The notes under the pieces: generated by a model
Told to the model about the DNA's origin: nothing
The model's database searches: none
The model's input: the letters and a program-made list of their open reading frames with translations, nothing else
Source: Thermococcus sp. JdFR-02
GTDB lineage: Archaea > Methanobacteriota_B > Thermococci > Thermococcales > Thermococcaceae
Assembly: GCA_002009975.1 (NCBI GenBank)
Contig: MTLP01000042.1
Span: forward strand, 228,418 to 292,417
DNA length: 64,000 nt
Reading direction: 5' to 3'
Shown: in pieces, positions 27,161 through 36,176 of the stretch
How positions within the stretch are numbered: position 1 is the stretch's first letter
Layout of the letters: every line of letters begins with the position of its first letter
Position numbers and translations under genes: made by a program

Positions 27161-27220
27161 TGGGCTCCCTTGGGGACCGCCTCATCATAAATCAGGAGGG
27201 ATGAATAACGTCATCGCCCA
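27161..27220 (-). ncRNA. Candidate C/D box guide RNA (weak D box)
   Basis: Read on the minus strand, 60 bases show TGGGC, then GATGA (C-like box), a 15-base spacer, CTGA (D' box), ATGATGA (C' box), and a second spacer ending in GCCCA. TGGGC and GCCCA can pair as the usual terminal stem, and size and spacing suit a Thermococcales C/D sRNA. Against it, the position expected to be CTGA before the stem reads GGGA, and the first C box has GCGATGA. It lies just upstream of the MBL gene and might instead be part of its leader. Confidence 0.35.
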
Positions 27221-27310
27221 ATAAATGTTTAAAGTTTGAAGTTAAAAAGGTTATAGGCATCCTTAGGGAAGTTTATAAGCTGAAAATTCAAACTGATTAT
27301 AGGTGAGATT

Positions 27311-28366
27311 ATGAAGGCTGAACGCGCTAAAGAGCTTTTGGTTAATCTCTTAAAAATTCCCTCTCCTTCAGGAAAAGAAGATAGGTTAGCCTTGTATATC
27401 ATGGAGTTTCTCCACAAACTTGATTATGACATAGCCATTGAAAGCGATGGCGAGATAATAGATTTAGTCGTCAATCCAGATGCTGATTTTTTCATTGAAG
27501 TTCATATGGACACGATACCCATTAGAATGAAGCCCGAAGTAAGAGGAAACATAGTCTACGGTACTGGAGCAAGTGATGTGAAAGGAGGATTAGCAAGTGT
27601 TCTTTTAATGTTAGAAGACCTAAAGAACCACAATAAAGATTTAAACGTGGGTATAGTTTTTGTGAGTGATGAGGAAAAGGGAGGAAAAGGTTCTGCTCTA
27701 TTTATGGAGCGTTACAGACCAGAGATGGCAATAGTAGTTGAGCCAACCGACTTAGAAGTGCACGTAGCTCATGCTGGCAATATCGAAACTTATTTTGAAG
27801 TTGATGGAAAGGAGGCCCATGGTGCTTGCCCAGAGAGTGGAGAAAACGCTATAGATATCACTTATAAGATGCTTGAAGAGTTAAAAAGCTTAGAAGTGTT
27901 TAAGCAAAAGGGAAAATACTTCAACGCCCATATAGGACTGCAAGAGCTAATTTGTGAAAACCCTTATTATTTAATTCCAGCATTATGTAAAGGTCGTCTG
28001 GAGGCAAGGCTTTTACCAGATCAAGATGTCGAAGATGTTTTGGAACTAATAGAACCTATTTTAGAAGAGTACACATTAAAGTACGAACACACGGAAATTT
28101 GGGATGGCTACGAGCTAAGTGAAGACGAAGAAATTGTTCAAATTGCAAAACAAGCAATGCAAAAAGTTGGCTTAGAGGATTTTGGAGGAATGAGAAGCTG
28201 GACTGACGCCATCAACTTCATGTACAATGGAACAAAAACAATCGTTTTTGGACCCGGAAATTTAGATATAGCACATACAATAAACGAATACATTGACGTT
28301 AGAGACATCGTAAGCGCGAGCGAATTTTTAAGGGAAATAAACGAAATTGTCGGGAAGGGAGCTTAG
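27311..28366 (+). CDS. M20-family metallopeptidase/deacylase
   Basis: A 351-residue di-zinc aminoacylase of the M20 family (ArgE, DapE, LysK relatives). Metal and catalytic residues are present: VHMDT (HXD), ASDVKGG (bridging Asp), DEEKGGKG (base Glu and ligand), VVEPTD (ligand) and AHTINEYI (last His). A lid domain interrupts the sequence. The ATG at 27311 follows AGGTGAG and a TATA-like TTTATAAG at about 27271. The substrate (peptide, N-acetyl amino acid, LysW conjugate) is undefined; no lysine or arginine biosynthesis gene adjoins it. Confidence 0.88.
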   Translation: MKAERAKELLVNLLKIPSPSGKEDRLALYIMEFLHKLDYDIAIESDGEIIDLVVNPDADFFIEVHMDTIPIRMKPEVRGNIVYGTGASDVKGGLASVLLMLEDLKNHNKDLNVGIVFVSDEEKGGKGSALFMERYRPEMAIVVEPTDLEVHVAHAGNIETYFEVDGKEAHGACPESGENAIDITYKMLEELKSLEVFKQKGKYFNAHIGLQELICENPYYLIPALCKGRLEARLLPDQDVEDVLELIEPILEEYTLKYEHTEIWDGYELSEDEEIVQIAKQAMQKVGLEDFGGMRSWTDAINFMYNGTKTIVFGPGNLDIAHTINEYIDVRDIVSASEFLREINEIVGKGA

Positions 28367-28457
28367 CAGTTTTGATTTTTGAGAGGGAGAGTTGAAATTC
28401 CTCCTAAAATTGACATCTATGCCTGTACCGCCGGAAAGTTGCAGGGAAAAACTTAAA

Positions 28458-28475
28458 TACTAATCCTGATTAGTA
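28458..28475. promoter_or_regulatory. Operator-like palindrome at the archaeal ATPase promoter
   Basis: TACTAATC (28458-28465), CT, GATTAGTA (28468-28475) is a perfect 8-bp inverted repeat. It lies just after the TATA-like ACTTAAAT and seven bases before the ATG at 28482, so it covers the expected transcription start. Confidence 0.5.
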
Positions 28476-28481
28476 CTAACC

Positions 28482-29864
28482 ATGATTAGGAAATTCGTTA
28501 ATCGAAGACATGAGATGGAGATCCTTGAGCGCGAGTGGGGGAACACCCCTTCCTTTGTTGTCCTTTATGGAAGAAGAAGGGTTGGAAAGACAAGACTTTT
28601 AATTGAGTTTTCCAGGAGAAAAAAGGTGTTTTTTCACACTTTCATGGAGGGAACAAAGGAAAACCAGATAAAGTCCCTGAGAGAAGAGCTTGCTCGATTC
28701 TTCAGTGATGACATTTTTCTCAGCTTTAACGAGTGGTATCCACTTCTCAAGTACTTAGCATCAAAGATTAATGAAAAAACACTGATAGTTCTTGACGAGT
28801 TCACTCATGTCATCAAAAGTGATAAAACCGTGTTGAGCGCTCTTCAGAGGACATGGGATCACGAACTCGGAAAGAAGGAAGTAATGCTGGTTATTTCAGG
28901 TTCCCTCATTGGAATGATGATTGATGAGGTTTTGAGTTACTCCTCGCCGCTCTACGGGAGAAGGACTGCAGGTTTTATGCTCCGTCCTCTGAGTTTTTTT
29001 GATGCTATGGAGTTCTTCGATGACTTTATCTATTCAATTAAGAGCTACATGCTGATCGGAGGGATTCCCGCTTATCTTTCCATAGCCTCCAGATACAGAA
29101 AATTGGAAGAATTCGTAAAAAGTGAGTTCCTTTCTCCGGAGGGTTTCTTTTATGATGAGCCGTATATAGTTCTCTCCCAAGAGCTGAGAGAGTTAAAGTT
29201 TTACTTCTCAATGCTTTCCGCCATAGCAAGCGGAAGGACTCGCCCCTCAGAAATAGCAAGCTATGTTGGAGTTGAGGGAAGGAGGATTTATCCCTATCTT
29301 GAAACTCTTATAAGGCTCGGTTTCGTTGAGAGAGAATTTCCTGTGGGAAGGAGAGAGAAAAGGGGAATTTACCGCATCAAAGATCCAATGCTCCTGACAT
29401 GGTTTTCACTGGTTTATCCAAATCGAACGGAGATAGAACTCGGAACACTAAGCATTGAAGATGTTAAAGAAATTCTCCAGAGAATTTTCTCCATAAGATT
29501 TGAAGATCTTGCAAAGGAGTTCATTCTAAAGCTAAACAAAAAAGGAATGCTGCCCTTCAGGTTTACAAAAGTTGGAAGGTGGTGGCACAAGAGAGAAGAA
29601 ATCGATTTGATTGCTTTAAACGAACGGGAGAAGAAAGCACTCTTCGTTGAGGTCAAGTGGAAGGAGATATGTGAAAAGGAAATAAAGAGAGTTCTCAAGG
29701 ATTTGAAGAGAAAGGCTGAACTTCTTAGGCTTAAAGACTGGGAGAATGCTTACGGAGTGATTGCTAAGGAGGCTAAAGGAAAGGAGAATCTGAGGGGAAA
29801 GGGTTTTTTGATATGGGATTTAGAAGATTTCAAAAAGGTTATTGGAGAAGAAACCCAAAATTAG
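28482..29864 (+). CDS. Archaeal ATPase (AAA) with DUF234 nuclease-like C-terminus
   Basis: A 460-residue protein. N-terminal P-loop domain: FVNRRHEMEILEREW, VLYGRRRVGKTRL (Walker A), LIVLDEFTH (Walker B). A winged-helix segment (about 255-300) follows. The C-terminal DUF234-type region has EEIDLIALN and LFVEVKWK, a PD-(D/E)XK core. This family is expanded in Thermococcales and often patchily distributed; some members may belong to defence or mobile-element systems. The ATG lies about 27 bases after the TATA box, so the transcript is probably leaderless. Function unknown. Confidence 0.88.
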   Translation: MIRKFVNRRHEMEILEREWGNTPSFVVLYGRRRVGKTRLLIEFSRRKKVFFHTFMEGTKENQIKSLREELARFFSDDIFLSFNEWYPLLKYLASKINEKTLIVLDEFTHVIKSDKTVLSALQRTWDHELGKKEVMLVISGSLIGMMIDEVLSYSSPLYGRRTAGFMLRPLSFFDAMEFFDDFIYSIKSYMLIGGIPAYLSIASRYRKLEEFVKSEFLSPEGFFYDEPYIVLSQELRELKFYFSMLSAIASGRTRPSEIASYVGVEGRRIYPYLETLIRLGFVEREFPVGRREKRGIYRIKDPMLLTWFSLVYPNRTEIELGTLSIEDVKEILQRIFSIRFEDLAKEFILKLNKKGMLPFRFTKVGRWWHKREEIDLIALNEREKKALFVEVKWKEICEKEIKRVLKDLKRKAELLRLKDWENAYGVIAKEAKGKENLRGKGFLIWDLEDFKKVIGEETQN

Positions 29865-32635
29865 TCCTTCACACTCTGTTTTTCTTTTCTATCCATCCAA
29901 AATCTTCTCGTTCTTATAAAAGTCCGCTCAGCTTCAAGTAGAGCGACCAATAAAGCCTCGCCTCTATATTGGCTCAAAATCCTTGAAGCAGTGTCAGGAC
30001 CAACTCCATAAGCACTTAAAGCTAAAATTGCATCCCAGCCATAGCTTTGAACCAAGTCCGAGGCTTTTATTAATTTGCGATAAGCCTTTTCCTCTTCCTT
30101 ATCAAGCTTTTCTCCTCTACTGAGCTTTTTAACAGCCTTTACAAAGGCTTCAGCATCAATTGGATGGGCAACGGTTAACATTATCGATGAACATTTCGGA
30201 CATTTCCATTCATCCAAGCGAGATTTTAAGCGAGAAACTCTCGTTAGACTTTTCCATCCACAATGAGTACAAATCAATACAACTTCAGTTTCAAGCAGTC
30301 TAGTTTTGAACAGCTCCAAAATCTCATCCTTTTCCAGTTCACCGCCAACTAAAAACTCTCCTCCAACGCTTAAGTTCAGCTGTGCCAAGGGTGAAGCTTC
30401 ACTCTTCAAAACACTCTTAATTCTAACAAAACCCTTTTTAATTTCCCCTAAAACCTCTCTTGCCCTGTCTACATCAAGTTTATCATGGAAAAGCTCATTT
30501 AAAGTTTCTTTTTCAATGATCGTTTCTTCAAAAAGTCTTTCAACTCTCCTAATCTTCGCCTCTCTTCTCAGAGCACCAATTCTTTTAGCAACATTTAGCA
30601 TTCTCCACCTATAAATCGTGCTTCCCCTTATTGCTCTGGAGATTATAAATGATAATGTCTCCCCATCTTGGAAGAAGTATTGAGCTATCTCCCTAGGATT
30701 TAGCTGGAAGGGTGTTTTAAAGACAATTGCATGAGCTTGAGCCCTCATTGTGAAAACTTTTCCATATTTAGAGCTTAAAAATGCCCAGAGAAATCTTCCA
30801 ATGGCTTCATTTGTTTGGTTTCCAAAATCTGCATGAATAACTAAAGCTTTTGGTAGAGATTCTATACCAACATCTCTATCAGTGCTTAAAGGCTCTTGCT
30901 TTTCCAAAATTTCTTTTGTCAGCTTTAACTCTCCCTCCCTGAAATCAACATTTCTTAAAAAGTCTTTAGCTTTTGTAAAGTCAAATAAAAGCTCTCTCTT
31001 TAACCTACCAACGTCCAAAGCAACTTCAAAAGGAACTGGAATCATCTCCCCTTCCCAAGAAGGAATTGCGCTTTCTAAGCTTTTACTTTCTCTTACTCTC
31101 AAAAGCCTAGCCTCTTCGTCAAGATTTAACAAAATCCAACTTCTTCCGTGCATTACAAACTCCATGCCATCCTCCAAGTCCATTACGAAATTCTCATCTA
31201 AGCGACCGATAATCTTGCCACTCGAAACATCAAAAACCCTATAGCTTATTTCATCTGGAATTGTGGAGAGATTCTCATAATAATACTGATAAGCTCCCCT
31301 TCTTAGATATAAAACGCCCTTCTCCTCATCAAAGCCAATTAACCTCGCTTGCTCTAGAAGATTCAAAACGCTTCCATAGTCTTCCCAGCTTAAATTTCTA
31401 TAAACGTAAGAGCGCTTTGCAATTTGATAAGGCTCCTCCTTCCCTAAGTGTTTGTATTCAATTAGCAACCCAACAATGAAATGTGCTAAAACATCTAAAG
31501 CATTTTCATAAGGTTTTACTCTCTCTAGTTTTCCTTCAACTGCTCTTTTTGCTATTATTAGACTCTCAAGGTAATCCTCAACATTTGTTGAAATTATGTA
31601 ACCCTCGCTAACTTCTCCTAAGCGATGTTTTGACCTCCCAACCCTTTGAATTAGCCTATTTACTTGCCTCGGGCTCATGTATTGAATCACGACATCAACA
31701 TCACCAATGTCTATTCCAAGCTCCATTGAAGAAGTACATATTAAAGCCTTGATCTTCCCTTCTTTCAAGGATTTTTCTGCTTGAATTCTTGCTTCCTTTG
31801 ATAAGCTCCCATGATGAACTTCAACTGGCTTTCCCCAGGCTTTTAAGCGATGGGCTAAAATTTCAGCAAATTGCCTCGTGTTTGTAAAAACTAAAGCCCT
31901 TTCATGTCTTTCTATGATTTCCCAAACAATCCTCAAACGAGTTGCAACATCCAGTGGAATTTTAAGCTTTTGTGCTAATTTCAAATCCCTTTCATCAGCT
32001 TGAGGAAAAAGAACGTTGATTTTGTAATGCTTCTCTAAGGAAGGCTTAATTACAACATCAGCCTTAAGCCAGGCTTTGATTTCCTCCTCATTTCCAACTG
32101 TAGCTGAAAGTCCTATCCTCTGGAAATCAGATATTTCTGCTAATCTTTCCAAAGCCAAGCTAAGCTGAGCACCCCTTTTATTGTCCACCAACTCTACAAT
32201 CTCATCAACAATTACGAATTTAATGTTTTGAAGATGTTTTCTCATCGATTTCATCGTCAAAATAACGCCAAGAGTTTCGGGGGTTATAATTAGAACATGA
32301 GGTGGCTTTTTTGTCTGTCTCGCTTTTGCATATTGAGAAGTATCTCCATGTCTAACTTCAAAATTCACATTAGTTCTTTCACCCCACCAGGCCAAGCGTT
32401 CAAGCAAATCTCTATTTAATGCTTTTAAAGGAGCAACATACAAAGCAGAGATTGGCTTTAAGTTTTTCTCAAGGATAGCATTTAGAACAGGTAAAATGGC
32501 AGCTTCAGTTTTTCCGCTTCCTGTTGGAGAGACAATTAAAACACTTTTCCCCAAACTAACCTCATGAAAAGCCCTAATTTGTAATTCGTTAGGTTTAAAA
32601 CGCTCTTTTATTGCATTCTTTAAAAGTTTGTGCAT
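29861..32635 (-). CDS. lhr: Lhr-type superfamily 2 DNA/RNA helicase
   Basis: A 924-residue Lhr-core helicase. Motifs: Walker A SPTGSGKTE at about residue 36, DEIVELVD for motif II (DEIV instead of DEIH), SATVGN motif III, and the second RecA domain with TSSMELGIDIGDVD and QRVGRSKHR (motif VI). The Lhr winged helix and core domains follow, and a late zinc-like cluster CTHCG...CPKCSS precedes the C-terminus. Lhr proteins unwind forked DNA and hybrids during replication-linked repair. It overlaps the ATPase gene stop by four bases (convergent). Confidence 0.9.
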   Translation of the reverse strand: MHKLLKNAIKERFKPNELQIRAFHEVSLGKSVLIVSPTGSGKTEAAILPVLNAILEKNLKPISALYVAPLKALNRDLLERLAWWGERTNVNFEVRHGDTSQYAKARQTKKPPHVLIITPETLGVILTMKSMRKHLQNIKFVIVDEIVELVDNKRGAQLSLALERLAEISDFQRIGLSATVGNEEEIKAWLKADVVIKPSLEKHYKINVLFPQADERDLKLAQKLKIPLDVATRLRIVWEIIERHERALVFTNTRQFAEILAHRLKAWGKPVEVHHGSLSKEARIQAEKSLKEGKIKALICTSSMELGIDIGDVDVVIQYMSPRQVNRLIQRVGRSKHRLGEVSEGYIISTNVEDYLESLIIAKRAVEGKLERVKPYENALDVLAHFIVGLLIEYKHLGKEEPYQIAKRSYVYRNLSWEDYGSVLNLLEQARLIGFDEEKGVLYLRRGAYQYYYENLSTIPDEISYRVFDVSSGKIIGRLDENFVMDLEDGMEFVMHGRSWILLNLDEEARLLRVRESKSLESAIPSWEGEMIPVPFEVALDVGRLKRELLFDFTKAKDFLRNVDFREGELKLTKEILEKQEPLSTDRDVGIESLPKALVIHADFGNQTNEAIGRFLWAFLSSKYGKVFTMRAQAHAIVFKTPFQLNPREIAQYFFQDGETLSFIISRAIRGSTIYRWRMLNVAKRIGALRREAKIRRVERLFEETIIEKETLNELFHDKLDVDRAREVLGEIKKGFVRIKSVLKSEASPLAQLNLSVGGEFLVGGELEKDEILELFKTRLLETEVVLICTHCGWKSLTRVSRLKSRLDEWKCPKCSSIMLTVAHPIDAEAFVKAVKKLSRGEKLDKEEEKAYRKLIKASDLVQSYGWDAILALSAYGVGPDTASRILSQYRGEALLVALLEAERTFIRTRRFWMDRKEKQSVKD

Positions 32636-32677
32636 GTTGAGAACTCTCTATAAATTAAATTTAAACTTAACCAAAAG

Positions 32678-32800
32678 CTATACCTTAAACACCTTAGCCT
32701 TCGCAACGTCCTTCAAAACTGGAACATAGGAAATTCCCTAGTTTTATTCCTTGTCGTTTGTATCGTAAATGTTAAGCTCAATGCCTTTCTTTCGGAGTTT
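32678..32800 (-). pseudogene. Degenerate remnant of a ChlI-ChlD-type chelatase gene 3' end
   Basis: On the minus strand, 41 codons read gap-free against the C-terminus of the intact chelatase gene ending at 34254: remnant [14 protein letters not shown] versus [14 protein letters not shown], and remnant GISYVPVLKDVAKAKVF versus [17 protein letters not shown]. Two in-frame stops (TAA and TAG) break the remnant, and its own end has the normal stop one codon after the same position. The DNA also aligns without gaps. It is separated from the intact copy by the AlbA_2 regulator gene. It indicates an old duplication of the chelatase gene, mostly deleted, or insertion of the regulator gene with duplication of the gene end. 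Confidence 0.85.
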
Positions 32801-32866
32801 TTAATGCCTAATCTCCTCCCCACCCTTCAGAGCAAGGAGGAGGTCAGAGTTTTTGATACCTCACTC

Positions 32867-32940
32867 TACCGTTAACTACTGTAAACCTCAGAAAGTTAAC
32901 GCTACCGTAAAGTTTTTATGGTTAACGGTACTTAACGGTA
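32867..32940. promoter_or_regulatory. Cluster of TTAACGG repeats (operator-like)
   Basis: A 10-base element occurs as GTTAACGGTA (32921-32930) and CTTAACGGTA (32931-32940) in tandem, and as its exact reverse complement TACCGTTAAC at 32867-32876, with a partial copy GTTAACG at 32895-32901. The tandem pair lies between the TATA-like TTTTTATGG and the ATG at 32944. Such sites are expected for autoregulation by the downstream winged-helix protein. Confidence 0.6.
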
Positions 32941-32943
32941 AAT

Positions 32944-34236
32944 ATGGACGTGAATGAGCTCATAACGCTGATAAAAGAGGGTGAGAATGAGCGGATAGAG
33001 TTCAAAGCTAAGGCTACAAAAGACATTGCCAAAGAGATATGTGCCTTGGCTAACGCCAACGGCGGCTACATACTGGTTGGAGTTAACAACGAAGGAAAAA
33101 TTGTTGGCTGCAATCCTAAAACAGTCCTTGAGGTTATCTCATCCTCAATTCAGGCAATAACTCCTCCAGTAAAAATTGAAACCAATACGGTTGTAATTGG
33201 AGATAAGAAGGTTCTTGTTGTAGAAGTTCCCAAATCGAAGACGCTCTGCTCAATCGGTGGCGTGGCATACATAAGGATAGGCTCTGGCATAAGGCCTCTC
33301 TCAATTCAGGAAATTCTCATGCTTTCCTCAGAGCTCGGTGTTCTAACGTGGGATGAGTTCCCAGCTGTGGAATTAGAAGAAATAGAGGATGAATACGTTA
33401 AGTGGTTCTTCTCGGCTATGGAAAAAGCCAGAGGACGAAAAATAGACCGAAAAGATTGGCTCATATATTTGAGAAGTGCAAAGGCAATTAAAGGAAATAA
33501 GCTTACAAATGCGGGGGTTCTATTCTTTACAGATGCTCAAGAGTTCATATCTCACAGCAGATGCAGGATTGTAAAGATTGTAAACGATGAACCAGTCTGG
33601 AGCAGGGAGTTCATTGGACCGGTATGGAAAATCATAGATGAAGTTTTTGCCGAGCTCATGAGCCAGTTTAAAACTTTAGAAGTCATTTTGGGAGCCAAGA
33701 GAGTCAAACTTCCAGAGTATCCACCAAGGGCAGTGAGAGAGGCGTTAATAAACGCATTTGCCCACAGGAATTATGCCATTCCGTCCGACATAAGGGTGTT
33801 CATATATTCCGACAAGCTTGTGATTCGGAACCCAGGTGGTTTAATGCCTGGCGTTGATTTGAGCGACCCGGAGCACGTGCCGAGAAATCCCAATCTATGC
33901 CAGCTGTTTTATGATTCTGGCTACATAGAGAAGTACGGCTATGGAATAAGGATGATAAGGGAAGAGTGCAAAAGGCATGGGCTTGTTAGTGTAGAGTTTA
34001 AAGTCTCGCCAAACAGGTTTGAGGTTGTGTTCAAGAAGCGCGCCGAGGAGCTTTTGGATGATGTTGATAAAAAAATACTCGAACTTCTAATGACTCCCAA
34101 AAGAAGTGGAGAAATAGCTGAAGTGATTGGTCTTTCAAAGCCCGCTGTACTGGAGAGGCTGAAGAAGCTTGAGAGTCTAGGGCTTATCAGAAAAGTTGGA
34201 AGAGGAGCGCATGTAAAGTACATCACCAAAGCTTAA
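32944..34236 (+). CDS. AlbA_2/HATPase/winged-helix predicted regulator
   Basis: A 430-residue protein of the COG2865 type. Residues 1-110 form the AlbA_2 (Schlafen-like) domain with ERIEFKAKATKDIAKEICALANANGG. Residues 240-360 form a HATPase_c_4-type region (PPRAVREALINAFAHRNY, IRNPGGLMPG, GYGIRMI). The last 70 residues are a winged helix (RSGEIAEVIGLSKPAVLERLKKLESLGLI). ATG at 32944 lies about 27 bases from the TATA box, suggesting a leaderless transcript. Such genes are sporadic in archaea and bacteria. The gene sits between the chelatase remnant and the intact chelatase gene. Confidence 0.88.
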   Translation: MDVNELITLIKEGENERIEFKAKATKDIAKEICALANANGGYILVGVNNEGKIVGCNPKTVLEVISSSIQAITPPVKIETNTVVIGDKKVLVVEVPKSKTLCSIGGVAYIRIGSGIRPLSIQEILMLSSELGVLTWDEFPAVELEEIEDEYVKWFFSAMEKARGRKIDRKDWLIYLRSAKAIKGNKLTNAGVLFFTDAQEFISHSRCRIVKIVNDEPVWSREFIGPVWKIIDEVFAELMSQFKTLEVILGAKRVKLPEYPPRAVREALINAFAHRNYAIPSDIRVFIYSDKLVIRNPGGLMPGVDLSDPEHVPRNPNLCQLFYDSGYIEKYGYGIRMIREECKRHGLVSVEFKVSPNRFEVVFKKRAEELLDDVDKKILELLMTPKRSGEIAEVIGLSKPAVLERLKKLESLGLIRKVGRGAHVKYITKA

Positions 34237-34253
34237 GCAGAACAATTCAAGTT

Positions 34254-36176
34254 TCACGCCCTGTAGACTTTAGCGTTTGCAACCTTCTTTAAAATGGGAA
34301 TATACGACATACCCGGGTTTATTCCCTTGCCATTTGTATCATAAATGTTAAGCTCAATGCCTTTCCTTCTCAATGCTTTTGCAAGCTCAATGATTTCATC
34401 TTTAATTCTCTTGCCAAAGAGAGGAACGTTTGCTTTTCCGTCGGTTATTAGAAATGCCCTAACTTTGATGGACTTATCTTTCATTCTCTCTCTGTTGGCT
34501 AAAAGTAAAAGATTGTATAAAGCAGAGCTGAGAGGAGTCCTTCCTCCAGTTGGAACACTTTCTATTTTTTCAAACACTTCCCAGTAGTTCTTAGTTGGCG
34601 AAACAAAAACCTCAGCCTCTTTACCCTTTGCAACTATCAAAGCCATTTTTGACTTCTTGATGTAGCCGTTCTCAACTAGCTTTTCCGCTATTCCCTTTGC
34701 AATGCTTATTCTTCTCTTCACCGCCATACTTCCGCTTGAGTCTAAGAGCAAAACCCAGAGCGTAGGAGCCTTTGCCTTCCTAACCCTAACGCGGACATCC
34801 TTTAGCTCAAGCTTTATCGGAGGCTTTTTTCCATTCAACACTGCCCAAATAGTCGAGTTGTAAAAATCAACATCCCTTATTTCATCTTTTGGGGGTAGGT
34901 AGGAGACAGGAATCCCCTTTGGAAAGTTTACCACAGTAATGCTAACGTCCCTTGAAGAGCGGTAGCCTGTAAAGTCGTTGCTCCCAAAGTTTTTGCTCTC
35001 TATCCTTGGGATTGTAGCTTCGCTTGAGCGAAAATTGTGCCCTAAATTTCCGATTCCTTGACTTTGAGACTTCTGGTTTCTCCTTTCACTTTTTTCTTCC
35101 TTTCTGTGCTCATGCTTATGGTCGTGCTTGTGATCATGATTGTGCTCCTTATCATCTTTAGGCTTTGGCGGCTTCATCTGGGGCGGCTTTTGGAAGGGCT
35201 TGTCCCTCAAGCGGTGCGGTAAAGCTAACTCCATAGCTTTTTCCAAATCCTCAAGAGAAACCCTCCTTCTTCCGTTTAAAGCGGCTATTGCTTTGGCAGT
35301 TTTTATTGTAGTGATTTCAGCTCTGTTGGTCTTTATACCTAAATTAATCACAGCCTCAGCTAAAAGCTTTAGCAAATCATCACTTATTTCAACTTTAGGC
35401 AAAAGCTCCTTTGCTTTAACAATCTTTTCTGTAAGCTTTTTCTCTTCGCTCTCAAACTTCTTGTAGAAGCTTATTGGGTCTTCATGAAATTCCTCCACTC
35501 TTTTAACTATCTCTATCCTATCCTCTGGGTTCATTGGTGCTGAAACTTCAACACACAGGCCAAATCTATCGAGGATTTGGGGTCTTAAGTCGCCTTCCTC
35601 TGGATTCATGCTCCCGACTAAGATAAAGCGGGCTGGATGTCTAAACGAGATTCCTTCCCTTTCTATCGTGTTCCATCCCATTGCTGCAACATCTAAGAGC
35701 GAATCGGCTATGTAGTCATCTAAGAGGTTGACTTCATCGATGTAAAGCACTCCCCTATTAGCCTCCGCTAATATTCCCGGTTGCAGAGCTTTTTTGCCCT
35801 CTTTTAAAAAGCGCTCTACATCAATTGTTCCAACCAATCTATCTATTGTAACGCTTAAGGGCAAATCAACAACCCTCATTCTTCTTTTGGCAATTGGTAA
35901 GCTCTCGCCTCTTCCATATCTCTCATAGCAGCTGTCGCACATCTCTAAGGGGTTCATTGGATTGCAGTTGAAGGGACAATCTGCCACAACTTCAATTTCG
36001 GGCAAAACGTTAGCCAAAGCCCTAACTAGGGTTGATTTCCCCGTTCCTTTGTCTCCTTTCAATAAAACTCCACCTATTAGCGGATTAACCGCTACACAGA
36101 GCAAGGCTAATTTAGCCTTTTCCTGCCCAACTATAGCAGAAAATGGGAAGATTAAGCGTTTTTCACGAGCTTCCAT
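34254..36176 (-). CDS. ChlI-ChlD-type chelatase subunit with His-rich linker
   Basis: A 640-residue fusion of an AAA+ ATPase (ChlI/BchI-like) and a von Willebrand factor A domain (ChlD-like). Walker [13 protein letters not shown] at about residue 38, Walker [11 protein letters not shown], and a four-Cys cluster [19 protein letters not shown] at about 67-84. Residues 343-360 are a His-rich linker ([13 protein letters not shown]). The VWA MIDAS has DSSGS at about 478, TGGRTP and ITDGKAN. It is the motor partner of CobN, driving metal insertion into a tetrapyrrole. The ATG overlaps the CobN gene end by 25 bases. Confidence 0.9.
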   Translation of the reverse strand: MEAREKRLIFPFSAIVGQEKAKLALLCVAVNPLIGGVLLKGDKGTGKSTLVRALANVLPEIEVVADCPFNCNPMNPLEMCDSCYERYGRGESLPIAKRRMRVVDLPLSVTIDRLVGTIDVERFLKEGKKALQPGILAEANRGVLYIDEVNLLDDYIADSLLDVAAMGWNTIEREGISFRHPARFILVGSMNPEEGDLRPQILDRFGLCVEVSAPMNPEDRIEIVKRVEEFHEDPISFYKKFESEEKKLTEKIVKAKELLPKVEISDDLLKLLAEAVINLGIKTNRAEITTIKTAKAIAALNGRRRVSLEDLEKAMELALPHRLRDKPFQKPPQMKPPKPKDDKEHNHDHKHDHKHEHRKEEKSERRNQKSQSQGIGNLGHNFRSSEATIPRIESKNFGSNDFTGYRSSRDVSITVVNFPKGIPVSYLPPKDEIRDVDFYNSTIWAVLNGKKPPIKLELKDVRVRVRKAKAPTLWVLLLDSSGSMAVKRRISIAKGIAEKLVENGYIKKSKMALIVAKGKEAEVFVSPTKNYWEVFEKIESVPTGGRTPLSSALYNLLLLANRERMKDKSIKVRAFLITDGKANVPLFGKRIKDEIIELAKALRRKGIELNIYDTNGKGINPGMSYIPILKKVANAKVYRA

